Under the pieces are notes generated by a model. The model was not told where the DNA came from, made no database searches, and saw only the letters and a list, made by a program, of their open reading frames with translations. A stretch of 64,000 nucleotides of DNA from Anisus vortex (Eukaryota > Mollusca > Gastropoda > Planorbidae): positions 32,656,141-32,720,140 of the forward strand of contig OX421500.1 of the NCBI GenBank assembly GCA_949126835.1. Reading direction: 5' to 3'. Position numbers and translations under genes: made by a program. Positions 1 through 11,034 of this stretch are shown here, piece by piece. How positions within the stretch are numbered: the stretch's first letter is position 1; the number at the start of each line of letters is the position of its first letter.

Positions 1-609
1 ACTTATATTTTTTTACAAATAATTACTGTTCTTTTAATTAGCTAAATCAAATTTGTTAACTTTTAACTGTAGTATTATTTCTGAAGTTGATTAATTGTAC
101 TACAAAATATTTTAGACTTATTTTATATAATAGACTTAGACCACCCAGAATGTTTGGGATGAATTATTTAGCAATGTTTCTTATACTTTTACATTGGATC
201 TGTGACAGTAAAATGTTTGTATTTATTATTAAAATGTTGATATTGTTGACTTTGTTATATTTGAAGCATATTTTTTATATCTATAATAAACTTTATATAC
301 CATAGAAATTCTCTTGTTCTTTGTTAATGTCATATTGTATCCTACATTTGATAAGTCAACAGATTATTGAGACCTTGAGAACAAAAGTAATTGAAAAAAT
401 CTATATTTAAACGTTTATGGCTGCCAGTGCACTAAAGTAAAAGTATCTTCAAATGTTTTTATAAAAAAAACATCTCCCATTGCTTGGGGGGAACCATGAC
501 GTAATGACGTAGGCTAATGGAAAGGAGGGGGTGTGGGTAGGAGGTAGCTAGAAAGCATATGTTCAAATGCAATAGCTATATCTTACAAGTTTACAGACGT
601 TACTTGTAC
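1..609. other. AT-rich non-coding stretch
   Basis: No reading frame with recognisable protein similarity, no RNA gene and no clear repeat structure was seen here. Short open frames are what AT-rich DNA gives by chance. Confidence 0.5.
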
Positions 610-614
610 ATAGA

Positions 615-735
615 AGATTAATATGTCAACTGGCCCCAAAACTCGCAGATCGGCAGGTTTCGGTTGGCGGAAGGGATAGAACCCGCGACGTGTCGGTTGA
701 CTGTCCGGTGAATTAACTATAGGACCAGCCAGCCT
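615..735 (-). repeat. tRNA-derived SINE head, minus strand
   Basis: Read on the minus strand, this stretch has a box A-like motif (near 711-727, TGGTCCTATAGTTAATTC type) followed about 35 bases later by a box B-like motif (near 672-684, GGGTTCTATCCC type). That is the layout of an internal RNA polymerase III promoter. The same head, with a similar order of motifs, occurs on the plus strand at 8588-8668. A tRNA gene is unlikely because no acceptor stem closes and the copy runs on into unrelated AT-rich sequence. SINE is therefore the better call. Confidence 0.55.
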
Positions 736-1449
736 CTCACTATAAGTGATCAAATTTCTAAATAAGGGTTGATAAACTGGTTCACTAGACAAACTAGTTA
801 CAAATTAGAGTGATTAGCTAAACTAAATGTCTTTTTAAAAAAAGTTATATTAGTAAATGTTCAAAATGCAACAGTTTTATGTAGATAAATAATATTACTC
901 TAATACTAAACCTAATAACATGTTTGGGAGTATTGAAAACTGTTGGAATAGAAATAAAGGATAGTTTGATTAATTTGATAAATATTACGTTCCAAGAAGA
1001 ATTTATTGCAATTAGAAGTGATTATTTTTTCAATTTTGTAATTAAAATTATTTTTTATGTGAGTATAAAAACAAATAATATACCCTGGTATTTGGCTTAT
1101 TGCTGGTAATTGGCGTATTGCTGGTAATTGGCTTATTCAATAAATTGGTGTTCAAAGTCTAGAAGAATAAAAAGCAGACACTCTTGGCTTCAATAATATT
1201 TACTTATAAATCTTTTAAAACGTTAAAATTTCAACAGAAAGCAAGAATCACCAAATAATATTGGATATTAGAATTACGGTAGGCCTACTAATTTAGGCCT
1301 ACCTTGTTTCTTTAGAGAACTCACAATATAGACTATCTATATCATCTAATTTTTCTTTTTATCCTATATGTTTTTCTGCAACCCCCTTTCCCCTTTTCTC
1401 TCATTTATGTTCGTTTTCTGATTTCCTGACATCTGTTATAGAGGCACTG
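736..1449. other. AT-rich non-coding stretch
   Basis: Nothing supportable was seen. The short repeat of 'ttggcttattgctggtaattggc' type at 1093-1135 is a two-to-three-copy simple duplication. Confidence 0.45.
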
Positions 1450-1582
1450 CACACCAAAACCAAAATAAAGATCTACAAATCAAATGTGCGCTCGGTCCTT
1501 CTATATATCGCAGATACTTGGGAAACCATCAGGAATATTGAAAGAAGGCTGAGAGGTTGTGAGAGTAGGTGTGTTTGTCGCA
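1450..1582 (+). pseudogene. RTE-type LINE reverse transcriptase fragment
   Basis: The plus-strand translation from 1453 gives a run of type KTKIKIYKSNVRSVLLY followed by W-E-T and R-R-L-R-G, ending in C-R-I. This is the C-terminal region of an RTE/CFDP2-type non-LTR reverse transcriptase, where the usual form is K-x-K-x-x-x-F-x-x-x-V-x-x-V-L-L-Y-G-x-E-T-W. In this copy G-S-E is replaced by I-A-D. The fragment is about 44 codons long and has neither catalytic domain nor 3' end. It abuts a hAT relic at about 1583 in the same frame, so the two together give a spurious 61-residue open frame. It is a dead relic. Confidence 0.55.
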
Positions 1583-2137
1583 TTTCAGAAAGTTTCAAGA
1601 TCCACTTTTATGTTGCTGCTTTAGACACAGCTGCATTCACAGTAAAAGAAAGATTTTTCCTAGTTAAATAAAGTATCTGGTGTCTTTGGATTTTTGTACA
1701 ACATTCCTGACCTTAAAAACAACACTACATCAGAGGTTAAGTCGATGTGCAAAAACTTGAAAAAAACATTAACAAGTGAAAAAGATGAAGGTTTGAATGA
1801 ATTGCATTGCTGTTGTACGACACTGTTCTGAACAATTTCTCATCATCTCCATGACTCAGTATCAAACCATGAAATTAAACTACATTTACCAACAGGATCT
1901 TAAAAATGGATTTCTTTTCATGTGTGTAGCATTTCGTACTTTGCTTACGTTGCCACTAGTGCGGTACGAAGTTTATGAAAATGTAAGCTAATTAAAACCT
2001 ATCTGCGTAGTACAATGTGTCAGGAGAGACGTGCGGGTCTGGTGAAAATTTCTGTTGAAAGTGAGATAGCAAGACAGTCAGACTCAAAAGCCATCATACA
2101 ATAATTTGCTAAGCAGAAAGCAAGATAAGTACCATTA
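1583..2137 (+). pseudogene. hAT transposase C-terminal relic (TTF/ZMYM1-like)
   Basis: The plus-strand reading gives, in order, FKIHFYVAALDTAAFTVKER, then after a one-base frame change VSGVFGFLYNI and a lysine-rich stretch. Near 2010-2130 it gives a CQERRAGL...SVESEIA block ending in FAKQKAR. This is the order seen in the C-terminal half and dimerisation tail of TTF-finger hAT transposases (ZMYM1-like proteins), where the tail usually reads QERLxGLAxLSIExxIA. Several stops and at least one frameshift break it, and the DDE core and N-terminus are missing. A related copy lies at the other end of the window on the minus strand (63281-64000). Confidence 0.65.
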
Positions 2138-2574
2138 CGGTTTTAGTCTCGAGTATAAATACTGGTGATCAGTATTTAAAAGTGACTTTTGGACCGTAGT
2201 TAAGAAAACAATAATCCAATATCAAACAATATCAAGTTTTTTTTTTTTTTTGTTTGTTTTTTTAAGGGTTGTAAAAACAGAAAAAAATATCTATAATCTA
2301 ACTGTGAGTTTCGGTTTGTAATTAAGAGAGCTGTACGTAATGCAGGTATAAAACCTATAAACCCATATATCTAATGTAAAACTATGTGTTATGTAAATTT
2401 TCTAATAATAATTTAGATTCCTAATTACTAATCTATAATGCAAAGCCATTGCTACTTTCATCCAACTGTTTATTTACATTTTACAGTCACCAATCAAAGG
2501 TTATAAAATAAAATTATTTGTTGGGCTATAACAATTATTAACAAAAACACAATTTTGAAGTTCCATAACCGGTA
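2138..2574. other. non-coding stretch
   Basis: AT-rich sequence with a T-rich run at about 2238-2262. No gene or repeat assignment could be supported. Confidence 0.4.
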
Positions 2575-2652
2575 GACCCCTCCGAAGGCACTTTAATGAG
2601 GGCGCAGGATTTGTTTTCGCCCAGGGCGCCAAAAACCCTAGAGCCGGCCCTG
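2575..2652. mobile_element. DNA transposon terminus remnant
   Basis: The sequence ends in a GC-rich motif of the type GGGCGCCAAAAACCCTAGAG followed by CCGGCCCTG. This closely resembles, in reverse, the terminal inverted repeat of widespread hAT-like elements that begin CAGGGCCGGCTCTAGG. Only one end is visible, with no partner terminus nearby, so this is a truncated copy. Confidence 0.35.
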
Positions 2653-2689
2653 GTTATAAGGTCTCTTTAAAAAACAACAACAAACGAGC

Positions 2690-3140
2690 CCGAATGGCTC
2701 TTTTGTTCAGGGCGTAACGGTAGGTTTAAGCTCTGATCTGTCCGGGCTGGAGCCACCTCACGACATGCCAAAGGTTGTGGCGTGCGTGTAACAGTGAGGA
2801 TTCCGCAGCTAGGTTGTCCACTGCGGTTCCCCTAAGGATCATTATCGTGGTGGCTCCACCTGCACTGTCACCCTGTAGCACAAATCCTATACTATAGGTA
2901 CAGACATCCAGGCACTGCGTGGTTCTCGAGACGGGATTGCAGCGACCGTTGCTTCCTCCCCACCGATACCCCGTAGCCTCTCGGCAGTGCAATAGGTCTC
3001 GGACCCACTGCGGGAGCTTCCCCCCATGCGTTCGCCCGCCGGTGTATTCTTAATTGGAACGTATCGGCGGTTTACAAACTTCGCCAGTCTTTGAGGCTGG
3101 CTGGCTGGTAAAAAGTGCGTCGGGACAGAAAGACAGAAAG
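2690..3140 (-). repeat. RTE 5'-region-type dispersed repeat, copy 1
   Basis: About 200 bp here (2870-3060) match the segment at 33630-33820, which lies directly 5' of the RTE-type LINE ORF on the minus strand. They also match the copy at 22120-22515. Shared landmarks are the motif CTATACTATAGGTACAGACATC, a CTCCTCCCCACCGA block, and ATGCGTTCGCCCGCCGG. The simplest reading is a 5'-UTR-derived fragment of that LINE family, or a short non-autonomous relative; a SINE origin cannot be excluded. Confidence 0.55.
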
Positions 3141-3226
3141 GACAGAAAGACATGGCGGGGTTTTGTGACTTCCTTATGCTCCACTTGGAGGGAAGAGGAT
3201 TAAGTAAGTAGGCCTAGATAAGTTAT

Positions 3227-3649
3227 AGGGGCTGTCAATAAATGACGTCACACCAATTCTGCCAATTTTACCTCCTCCCCCAACATCTTCACAAGTTGTC
3301 ACAAAATGTATTATGAATATGTTACAGCCTCTTCTAATATGATGTCACAAAACTCTGCACCCCGTCTTCCAACCTAAAAATTTCAATCTCACAATTAGGA
3401 TTTTAAAGTTCATTTTTAACCTATAGGCCAGTAGCCTAATTGTTCTATAAAAATTAGGCCTACAATAAATACTATAATTACTATAGTTAATTAATGAAAC
3501 TTGTTAAAGTGCTAATTTAATTTCACTTTCAAGTGCACATTTTTTTTGTGTGAAGTCATATTGTTTAAACAGTCTCGATCCCTACCCCTTAATCAGATAC
3601 CGCCCACCCTCTTTCCCCCAGTAGTGTGACATTTTTTAGGGACGGCCCT
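3227..3649. mobile_element. MITE with AGGGGCTGTC-type terminal inverted repeats
   Basis: The left end reads AGGGGCTGTCAATAAATGAC and continues GTCACAC. The right end, reverse-complemented, reads AGGGCCGTCCCTAAAAAATG followed by TCACAC. These two ends form an imperfect terminal inverted repeat of about 26 bp around a 423-bp non-coding body. Elements with this GGGGCTGTC...GACGTCAC terminus are common in animal genomes. No target-site duplication could be defined. Confidence 0.5.
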
Positions 3650-3944
3650 GGTTGTCCATGCAAAAAAATATATAAAATTCTATACATTGGTTGACTAATA
3701 ATAGGCTACTATAAAATTATTATAATTATTTAGACTGCAAAAATAGGTCTAATATTACAATCATAGGTTCCAAAAAATCAAAATGAATTTAAAGATTCTC
3801 TTTATAGGCCTATTGTTTACACCATTAAAATAAGTAAATCTTTATTATAATAAATAAATCCTACTTTTAAATAGGTTAATTTCTACAAATTTCATTGAGG
3901 CGCTTTCCCAGGCTATATAACATATATTGGAATTAATATATTCG
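3650..3944. other. AT-rich non-coding stretch
   Basis: No feature was seen. Confidence 0.4.
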
Positions 3945-4372
3945 AATTAATCTGTTGGACCGTTGAGGCGCCATAGATGCCATGAATACCAGCCTCCTGC
4001 ATTCCACCCGTCTACGACAATCTAATATATTATATAAAAACTTTAATATTAATAACCTGAATTTTAGGCCAATATGTATAATATACATGTCATTAACATG
4101 TTTTGCCTAATATAAGAATTAAGAAATATGTTTTTATTGATTATCACTTTTTGAATTTCTGCCTTGGCTGTAACTTTTTTTTAAATCGAGCACTACAAAG
4201 ATGTCATTCGTCAGAAAATGTTTACCACAGTGACTGATAGCTTGAGGTGGTCAAAATGGTCAATCGGTGGGGGCGCAACTACCCAGACATTGTTTTTTTC
4301 AAAGAGATATGTAAAAGTGAATCCCTAGGTAAACTTACGTATAGAAACCTCTTACTATAATCCCTATATATT
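3945..4372. repeat. Dispersed 430-bp repeat, uninterrupted copy
   Basis: This copy starts with AATCTGTTGGACCGTTGAGG and ends with the GTAGAAACCTCTTACTATAA-type motif. It matches 7308-8090 over its whole length, apart from a block of about 370 bp present only in the second copy. The class is unknown: no terminal repeat or coding remnant was seen. Confidence 0.65.
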
Positions 4373-5306
4373 TAATGCAATGGTTAACGTTGCTTCACTT
4401 GGCCTCCAAGGATTAAGATGTTCTACATTTTTCTTCCTTTTCACAATTTCTTAAACATACTTATTTCTCAGCACGTCTTTGTTATTTTTAAATATGCATC
4501 GTTAATTTCAAACCATAGACTCAACGAAGCATGTAAGAAAATATGTATGATATGCATGGAAACACATACGATGTTTAACCCACCCACTTCTGCAGACCGA
4601 TGTGTATTGCATTAACTCCCCATATCTGCTAGTGAACTGACAAGGGAAAAGCGTGTGAATGATCTCTAACTAATCGTGGTTTAACTCTCTGCACCTTGCA
4701 TTTGGCAAATATGGTATTTTTTAAATGTTAGCAGTTGGCCGGTGACATTTTGTGAAGCGATAGAAGGTTAAATATACGTTTTTCATGTCACATATTTCAT
4801 TGTTGTGCTAAAAATTATTAGCTCATGTAACCCATTCTACGCTTGTTTAAAAAAAAAAGGAAACACTCACGAATAAGGAAAGAGGTTTTATTTTTCTTTG
4901 TTTATTTTTCTAAACTAGGATTTGAATGAATTAAACTATTTTTTTTAATAAGATTAATTTTTGTCGCTTGTGAATGTAAAAATGTTTATTGCGTTTTCTT
5001 TCCAATGTTCAGAAATGCGAAATTGATTTTTGTTTTTGTTTTGCGATTTAAGTAATGAAATCTTTAAAAAAAATATAATTTTTATTATAGGCTATGTACT
5101 CACCCCCCTTCCTTTTTCCAGTTTACATTCTCATAAAATATCACCAGGTACATTTATAAATTGAAACTAACTAATTGCTCTCCAACAACAACAAACAAAC
5201 AGTACCAACTACAAGTCAACAAGAAAAACAAACAAAACAAGGACGTTGTGACTACAGCGAGTTCAAAGCGATCCTTCCCTTAGATAGTATTCAACGTGCA
5301 GTGAAA
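4373..5306. other. non-coding stretch
   Basis: AT-rich sequence with no supportable gene. Short open frames here show no recognisable motif. Confidence 0.4.
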
Positions 5307-5909
5307 ATTGACAAGTCTTAACAAATATGCATGCATAAAAGGTCAACAAAAAAGACACTTACGGTCTTATTCGATCATTTACTTCGAAACATGTCTGTGT
5401 GCTACGTTACTGGTTGTACGAAAATATGTAGATAATTAAATTTTTATTTCATTTCCATAAAATGGCGACAAAAGAAAACTATGGATTGTAAATGTCAGAT
5501 TTGAAGAATCACCTATTTATAATTCCAAACTAATTGCTTGATGCAAAAGATTTTTCGTGTTTTTGTTTTTTTATAAATCTCCGCATTGTGTTTTTTAATT
5601 ACCAAGGACGCAACTCTTGACTAATTTATTTTATAAACCAAAAGCTAGATTTAACTTTAAGATAACGCGACTGACACTTTGAGTATTAATTATCGCCTAC
5701 TCACTTTCGTTGTTAAAAACGGATTCCTCATAACTAATCTTGTAGCTGTTGTATATTTCTAAAAGACCAGAACTGGCCGTCGAGGTTAAAATCGATTGTA
5801 AAACACCACCAAAAGCATGGTATTTGTTTACGAAAATGGCGGGAAATGTCAACGGAAGCACGTGTCCTCTTCCATTTGAAAAGGTTACGCCTAATTAAGA
5901 CTTGTCAAT
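5307..5909. mobile_element. MITE with 14-bp perfect terminal inverted repeats
   Basis: ATTGACAAGTCTTA at 5307-5320 is the exact reverse complement of TAAGACTTGTCAAT at 5896-5909. The body is non-coding. The interior, from about 5365 to the right end, has a second copy at 35795-36335. That second copy keeps the right-end motif AAGACTTGTC but lacks the left terminus. No clear target-site duplication is visible, so the superfamily is not assigned. Confidence 0.65.
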
Positions 5910-6727
5910 AACCACATAACATGAAACATCTATGGTTGAATAAGAACATAACTGAATATTGCTATTCATGTAGGCATACAATTAATTCAGTTGCATTTCT
6001 GATTCAGATTTTTCTATTTATACTTTTAACATTTTTCTTTACAATGTTTTGTTCACGTTCATGTTAATATTTTAGAACTGGTTGATATAAATGTTGTGTA
6101 GTGTTGCGTTTTTTTTTTAAATATTTATGACAGACGAGATAAGAGCTTTTCAGCTCCAGCTTACTAACCATTGAGCTTTTACTATGGCATCTTGGGGGCA
6201 TATCTATATTTCTATTCTTCACCAGTTTCTATACCCTGGCACCAATTAGCATATTCGGTGGAAAAGCCAGCATGTCTCAAATGTATGTCTAGACGGCCCT
6301 GACACCCCTGACTTTCGTGAGGGGAAGTAAGAGTCGCAACACTGGTTCCAGTTATTAAATGACTATGAGTTGGCAGTGTCAGCTCTATGTAACAGCGATT
6401 TAATTTTTAAAAATTTTGTTTTTAGTCCGAATGTCTTTGTGTAGGGTGAAGCCTATATTAATTTCCTTGTTTGGTTTAACCGTTATTTATTTTATTTTTT
6501 TCATGTTATACTTTGACACTTTGAATGTGAAATATCGTCACGTAAATGAGTTTCTAAAATGTGTATACCAACTAAGAAAGTTTAAGTCATTATTGGTATA
6601 CTAAGTAGGCCCTATGTAATTTTGAATGTAACAATGCAATATATAATTTTGTATCGTTGAATAAACATAATTAAAATATAATAAGTTTGCTTGGATCGAT
6701 TTTTGACTTGTTTAAGAGTTATTTTTA
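5910..6727. other. non-coding stretch
   Basis: No supportable gene, RNA or mobile element was found in this AT-rich stretch. Confidence 0.4.
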
Positions 6728-7012
6728 TATTGTCCCACTTCTCCCCAAAATGTCCCACTTCTCCCACTCTCTTGTCCCACTTCACCCACACTTGTCCCCC
6801 TTCACCCCCAATAGCATGGTTTCTCTAAACTCACAAAATTAATACTTTATTATACTTAGATATTAAAACAAAGTAAGTGAATCAATGCCCTAATGGATGC
6901 TTTATTTGTTAAGACTTGTTTGGTTCAATACATACAATATATCAAAAAGATATTGAAATTCACGTAGTAGGGATTTTTAATGTCCCACTTCTCCCCGCTC
7001 TCCCCTATACTT
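6728..7012. repeat. Remnants with repeated TGTCCCACTTCTCCCC termini
   Basis: TGTCCCACTTCTCCCC-like motifs occur three to four times at 6733-6810 and again at 6978-7011, all in the same orientation. The latter ends in CGCTCTCCCCTA. Reversed, this reads TAGGGGAGAGCGGGGAGAAG followed by TGGGACA, a terminus type known from short DNA transposons. Because the left group is not inverted, this is probably two partial copies rather than one complete element. Confidence 0.4.
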
Positions 7013-7307
7013 CTTTTTTATTTGGTTTGTCTATTATATAGGCAAGAGATTCCAACCAAAACATGTTCATATTTGAGGTGAAATAAAATACAGGACTTAA
7101 TTACCAAAATCTTATATCTATTCATTCGTGGTTAATTTTGAAAGATTATAAAAATATATTATTGAATAAATGTAATAAATAATGTAGTCTAAATGATATG
7201 TTCCTACATTATTTACCCTGTTACAAATATGTTTGTAGAATAGACAATTTCATAACATAAAAATGATATTTGACATAGCCTATTTATCTAGATCTAAGCT
7301 TACATAT

Positions 7308-8090
7308 AATCTGTTGGACTGTTGGGTCGCCATAGATGACATGAACACCAGCTTCCTCCATTCCTCCCGTCTAAGACAATATAATATATATTAAAACTAT
7401 TAATATTAATAATATAACATGAAATTTAGGCCAATATGTATAAACATATAATTAATAGGCTGCCTAATATAATAATAATAATAATAATATTAATCATGAC
7501 TATTTCTATAGCGCATCTATTCATGCTATAATAGCATGCCCAGTGCGCTGTTTTAACATGATTACAAGAACACAATTAGACAATGACTAATTAAACAGAT
7601 ATGTCTTTAAGTTCTTTTTAAATGACTTTGATTCAGTATGCTTTAGTGCAAGAGGTAAGTTGTTCCACAATACTGGCGCCACTGACTCAAAGGCGCGCAC
7701 TCCAAAAAATTTTTTCCTATGTCCAATAAGACTGTGAGCCTTGAGCAACGACTGTGCACTTGAACGCAGATCTCTTGATGGGACATATTCTGTAAGAAGG
7801 TTTTGAAGATAGCAAGGTGCAGTGCCATCCAAGCAGCTGAATAAAGAAATATGTTTTCATTGATTTTCACTTTCTGATTTTCTGCCTTGGCTGTAACTTT
7901 TTTTTAAATCGAGCACTACAAAGATGTCATTCGTCAGAAATTTTTACCACAAGGACCGATTGCTTGAGGTCGTAAAAAAGGTCAATCAGTGGGGCGCAAC
8001 GACCCAGACATTGTTTTTTTTTTTTTTGAAGAGATTATGTAAAAGTGACTCCATGGGTGAACTTACGTGTAGAAACCTCTTACTATAAAG
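7308..8090. repeat. Dispersed 430-bp repeat, copy interrupted by a LINE tail
   Basis: This is the second copy of the repeat at 3945-4372. The outer parts (7308-7472 and 7843-8090) line up with the first copy, while 7473-7842 is an extra block with LINE coding remnants. The first copy therefore serves as the empty site. Confidence 0.65.
7473..7842 (-). pseudogene. Non-LTR reverse transcriptase C-terminal fragment
   Basis: The minus-strand frame from 7832 reads DGTAPCYLQNLL, then VPSRDLRS, a lysine-rich stretch, and RAFESVAPVLWNNLPLALK, ending at 7587. The order 'APxYLxxLLxxYxPSRxLRS...FxxxAPxLWNxLPxxL' is the hallmark C-terminal tail of many non-LTR reverse transcriptases. About 110 bp of 3'-UTR-like sequence follow, then an (ATA)n tract at 7470-7490, which on the minus strand is the 3' tail. 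The copy is strongly 5'-truncated. Its insertion into the dispersed repeat is shown by the uninterrupted copy at 3945-4372. Confidence 0.7.
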
Positions 8091-8587
8091 CCGGATACAA
8101 AGTTAGTAACGATTACAGCACACCGTTCTTTTAGCGTGTCTCTTAGGGAGGGTGGAGGGAAGCGGGGGTGGTGCGGGGTGAGTCTAGGAAACAGAAATGT
8201 AGGCTACATAAAACAAAAAAGAATCAAAATAGTATATAAATTGATACATAAATGCAGGCATAGTCAAAGGTCATGTCCTAGTTTTCCCGTTCACCTGTAC
8301 CGGTATAAGAACTGTTTAGTGAAGTCAGTCATTCGGCTTGTCCTTTGAATTGTGCATTTACGTCTTCGTGCAGTCAAGCGTATCCTCCGTGATTAATGCG
8401 CAATTTACAAATGCATTTAGCTATCAGAGTGATGTTTCTAGTAGGAATATCTTACTATGACTATGGCTATTTACTTCAATTCGAGATGCCGTATAAGAGC
8501 AAAACTATGAACATTAATTTAAATTTATATGATATTTTTAGTGCTTTTCGTATCAACTCATTTTAATATATTTTATGGCACATTGTC

Positions 8588-8668
8588 GGATGGTCCTGCG
8601 GTTAGTACACCGGGTTGTCAACAAAACAGCCTGAGTTCTAGCCCTCCGCCGACCAATCACATTTTAAT
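8588..8668 (+). repeat. tRNA-derived SINE head
   Basis: The plus strand carries a box A-like motif (GGTCCTGCGGTTAGTAC, near 8594-8610) and a box B-like motif (GAGTTCTAGCCCTCC, near 8634-8648). It matches the minus-strand SINE head at 615-735 in motif order and spacing. It lies directly upstream of the 24-bp minisatellite. No cloverleaf with a closed acceptor stem can be drawn, which argues against a functional tRNA gene. Confidence 0.55.
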
Positions 8669-8701
8669 ATATTATGTAATATATCGAACAAATTCATATC
8701 A

Positions 8702-10795
8702 CCTCTCCTTCTCTAATACTCTAACTATCTACTTCTCTAATACTCTAACTCTCTACTTCTCTAATACTCTAACTCTCTACTTCTCTAATACTCTAACTCT
8801 CTACTTCTCTAATACTCTAACTCTCTACTTCTCTAATACTCTAACTCTCTCCTTCTCTAATACTCTAACTCTCTACTTCTCTAATACTCTAACTCTCTAC
8901 TTCTCTAATACTCTAACTCTCTCCTTCTCTATTGTTCTAACTCTCTACTTCTCTAATACTCTAACTCTCTACTTCTCTAATACTCTAACTCTCTCTTTCT
9001 CTAATACTCTAACTCTCTACTTCTCTAATACTCTAACTCTCTACTTCTCTAATACTCTAACTCTCTACTTCTCTAATACTCTTACTCTCTCCTTCTTAAT
9101 ACTCTAACTCTCTACTTCTCTAATACTCTTACTCTCTCCTTCTTAATACTCTAACTCTCTACTTCTCTAATACTCTAGCTCTCTACTTCTCTAATACTCT
9201 AACTCTCTACTTCTCTAATACTCTAACTCTCTACTTCTCTAATACTCTAACTCTCTCCTTCTCTAATACTCTAACTCTCTACTTCTCTAATACTCTAACT
9301 CTCTACTTCTCTAATACTCTAACTCTCTCCTTCTCTAATACTCTAACTCTCTACTTCTCTAATACTCTAACTCTCTACTTCTCTAATACTCTAACTCTCT
9401 CCTTCTCTATTGTTCTAACTCTCTACTTCTCTAATACTCTAACTCTCTACTTCTCTAATACTCTAACTCTCTCTTTCTCTAATACTCTAACTCTCTACTT
9501 CTCTAATACTCTAACTCTCTACTTCTCTAATACTCTAACTCTCTACTTCTCTAATACTCTTACTCTCTCCTTCTTAATACTCTAACTCTCTACTTCTCTA
9601 ATACTCTTACTCTCTCCTTCTTAATACTCTAACTCTCTACTTCTCTAATACTCTAACTCTCTACTTCTCTAATACTCTAACTCTCTACTTCTCTAATACT
9701 CTAACTCTCTACTTCTCTAATACTCTAACTCTCTCCTTCTCTAATACTCTAACTCTCTACTTCTCTAATACTCTAACTCTCTACTTCTCTAATACTCTAA
9801 CTCTCTCCTTCTCTATTGTTCTAACTCTCTACTTCTCTAATACTCTAACTCTCTACTTCTCTAATACTCTAACTCTCTCTTTCTCTAATACTCTAACTCT
9901 CTACTTCTCTAATACTCTAACTCTCTACTTCTCTAATACTCTAACTCTCTACTTCTCTAATACTCTTACTCTCTCCTTCTTAATACTCTAACTCTCTACT
10001 TCTCTAATACTCTTACTCTCTCCTTCTTAATACTCTAACTCTCTACTTCTCTAATACTCTAACTCTCTACTTCTCTAATACTCTAACTCTCTACTTCTCT
10101 AATACTCTAACTCTCTACTTCTCTAATACTCTAACTCTCTCCTTCTCTAATACTCTAACTCTCTACTTCTCTAATACTCTAACTCTCTCCTTCTCTAATA
10201 CTCTAACTCTCTACTTCTCTAATACTCTAACTCTCTACTTCTCTAATACTCTAACTCTCTCCTTCTCTATTGTTCTAACTCTCTACTTCTCTAATACTCT
10301 AACTCTCTACTTCTCTAATACTCTAACTCTCTCTTTCTCTAATACTCTAACTCTCTACTTCTCTAATACTCTAACTCTCTACTTCTCTAATACTCTTACT
10401 CTCTCCTTCTTAATACTCTAACTCTCTACTTCTCTAATACTCTAACTCTCTACTTCTCTAATACTCTAACTCTCTACTTCTCTAATACTCTAACTCTCTA
10501 CTTCTCTAATACTCTAACTCTCTCCTTCTCTAATACTCTAACTCTCTACTTCTCTAATACTCTAACTCTCTACTTCTCTAATACTCTAACTCTCTACTTC
10601 TCTAATACTCTAACTCTCTACTTCTCTAATACTTTAACTCTCTACTTCTCTAATACTCTTACTCTCTCCTTCTTAATACTCTAACTCTCTACTTCTCTAA
10701 TACTCTTACTCTCTCCTTCTTAATACTCTAACTCTCTACTTCTCTAATACTCTAACTCTCTACTTCTCTAATACTCTAACTCTCTACTTTTCTAT
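8702..10795. repeat. Minisatellite of 24-bp units, about 87 copies
   Basis: The consensus unit is CTAATACTCTAACTCTCTAC followed by TTCT, 24 bp. Variant units carry CTCC for CTAC, TACTCTTAC for TACTCTAAC, TTCTTAATAC (2 bp shorter), and ATTGTTCT for ATACTCT. The ATTGTT variant recurs at 8931, 9409, 9815 and 10269, so the array also has a higher-order period of roughly 0.41-0.48 kb. The plus strand is almost free of G, giving extreme strand asymmetry. The open frame over its first 400 bp is a by-product of the 24-bp period. Confidence 0.95.
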
Positions 10796-11034
10796 TCTTA
10801 TGTTTGATGTCACTGCTCCGTCATTTTTACGGGTATAACAATTTAGTCTGAAATTGTCCTGAAAACTGAAGAAAAAAAAACAGGTGCATGACATAATCCA
10901 TGTAATGCCAAACGGAAATATTTCAAGGCTAAGTATAGAGCGATTACAAAGCCCTTGTTAATAAAACTGGCCAGCAAAAAGGAAGTGCTGCACGATCGTT
11001 TACAATACCTTATCTTATTATATTACAGACGCTT
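10796..11034. other. Short non-coding spacer
   Basis: Near 10816-10845 lies a hairpin-like CCGTCATTTTTACGGG motif resembling the 3' terminal hairpin of the Helitron-like copies at 22712 and 39008. Otherwise nothing was seen. Confidence 0.35.

Noticed and set aside
615..735. tRNA gene on the minus strand (boxes A and B present)
   Set aside because: No cloverleaf with a closed acceptor stem, and a similar sequence at 8588-8668 embedded in repeats; called a SINE head instead.
8529..9107. 192-codon frame with FSNTLTLY repeats
   Set aside because: By-product of the 24-bp minisatellite; the frame breaks at the first 22-bp unit.
8702..10795. CRISPR-like array
   Set aside because: Repeats are contiguous without unique spacers, and the genome is clearly eukaryotic; the same holds for the 45-bp and 30-bp arrays.
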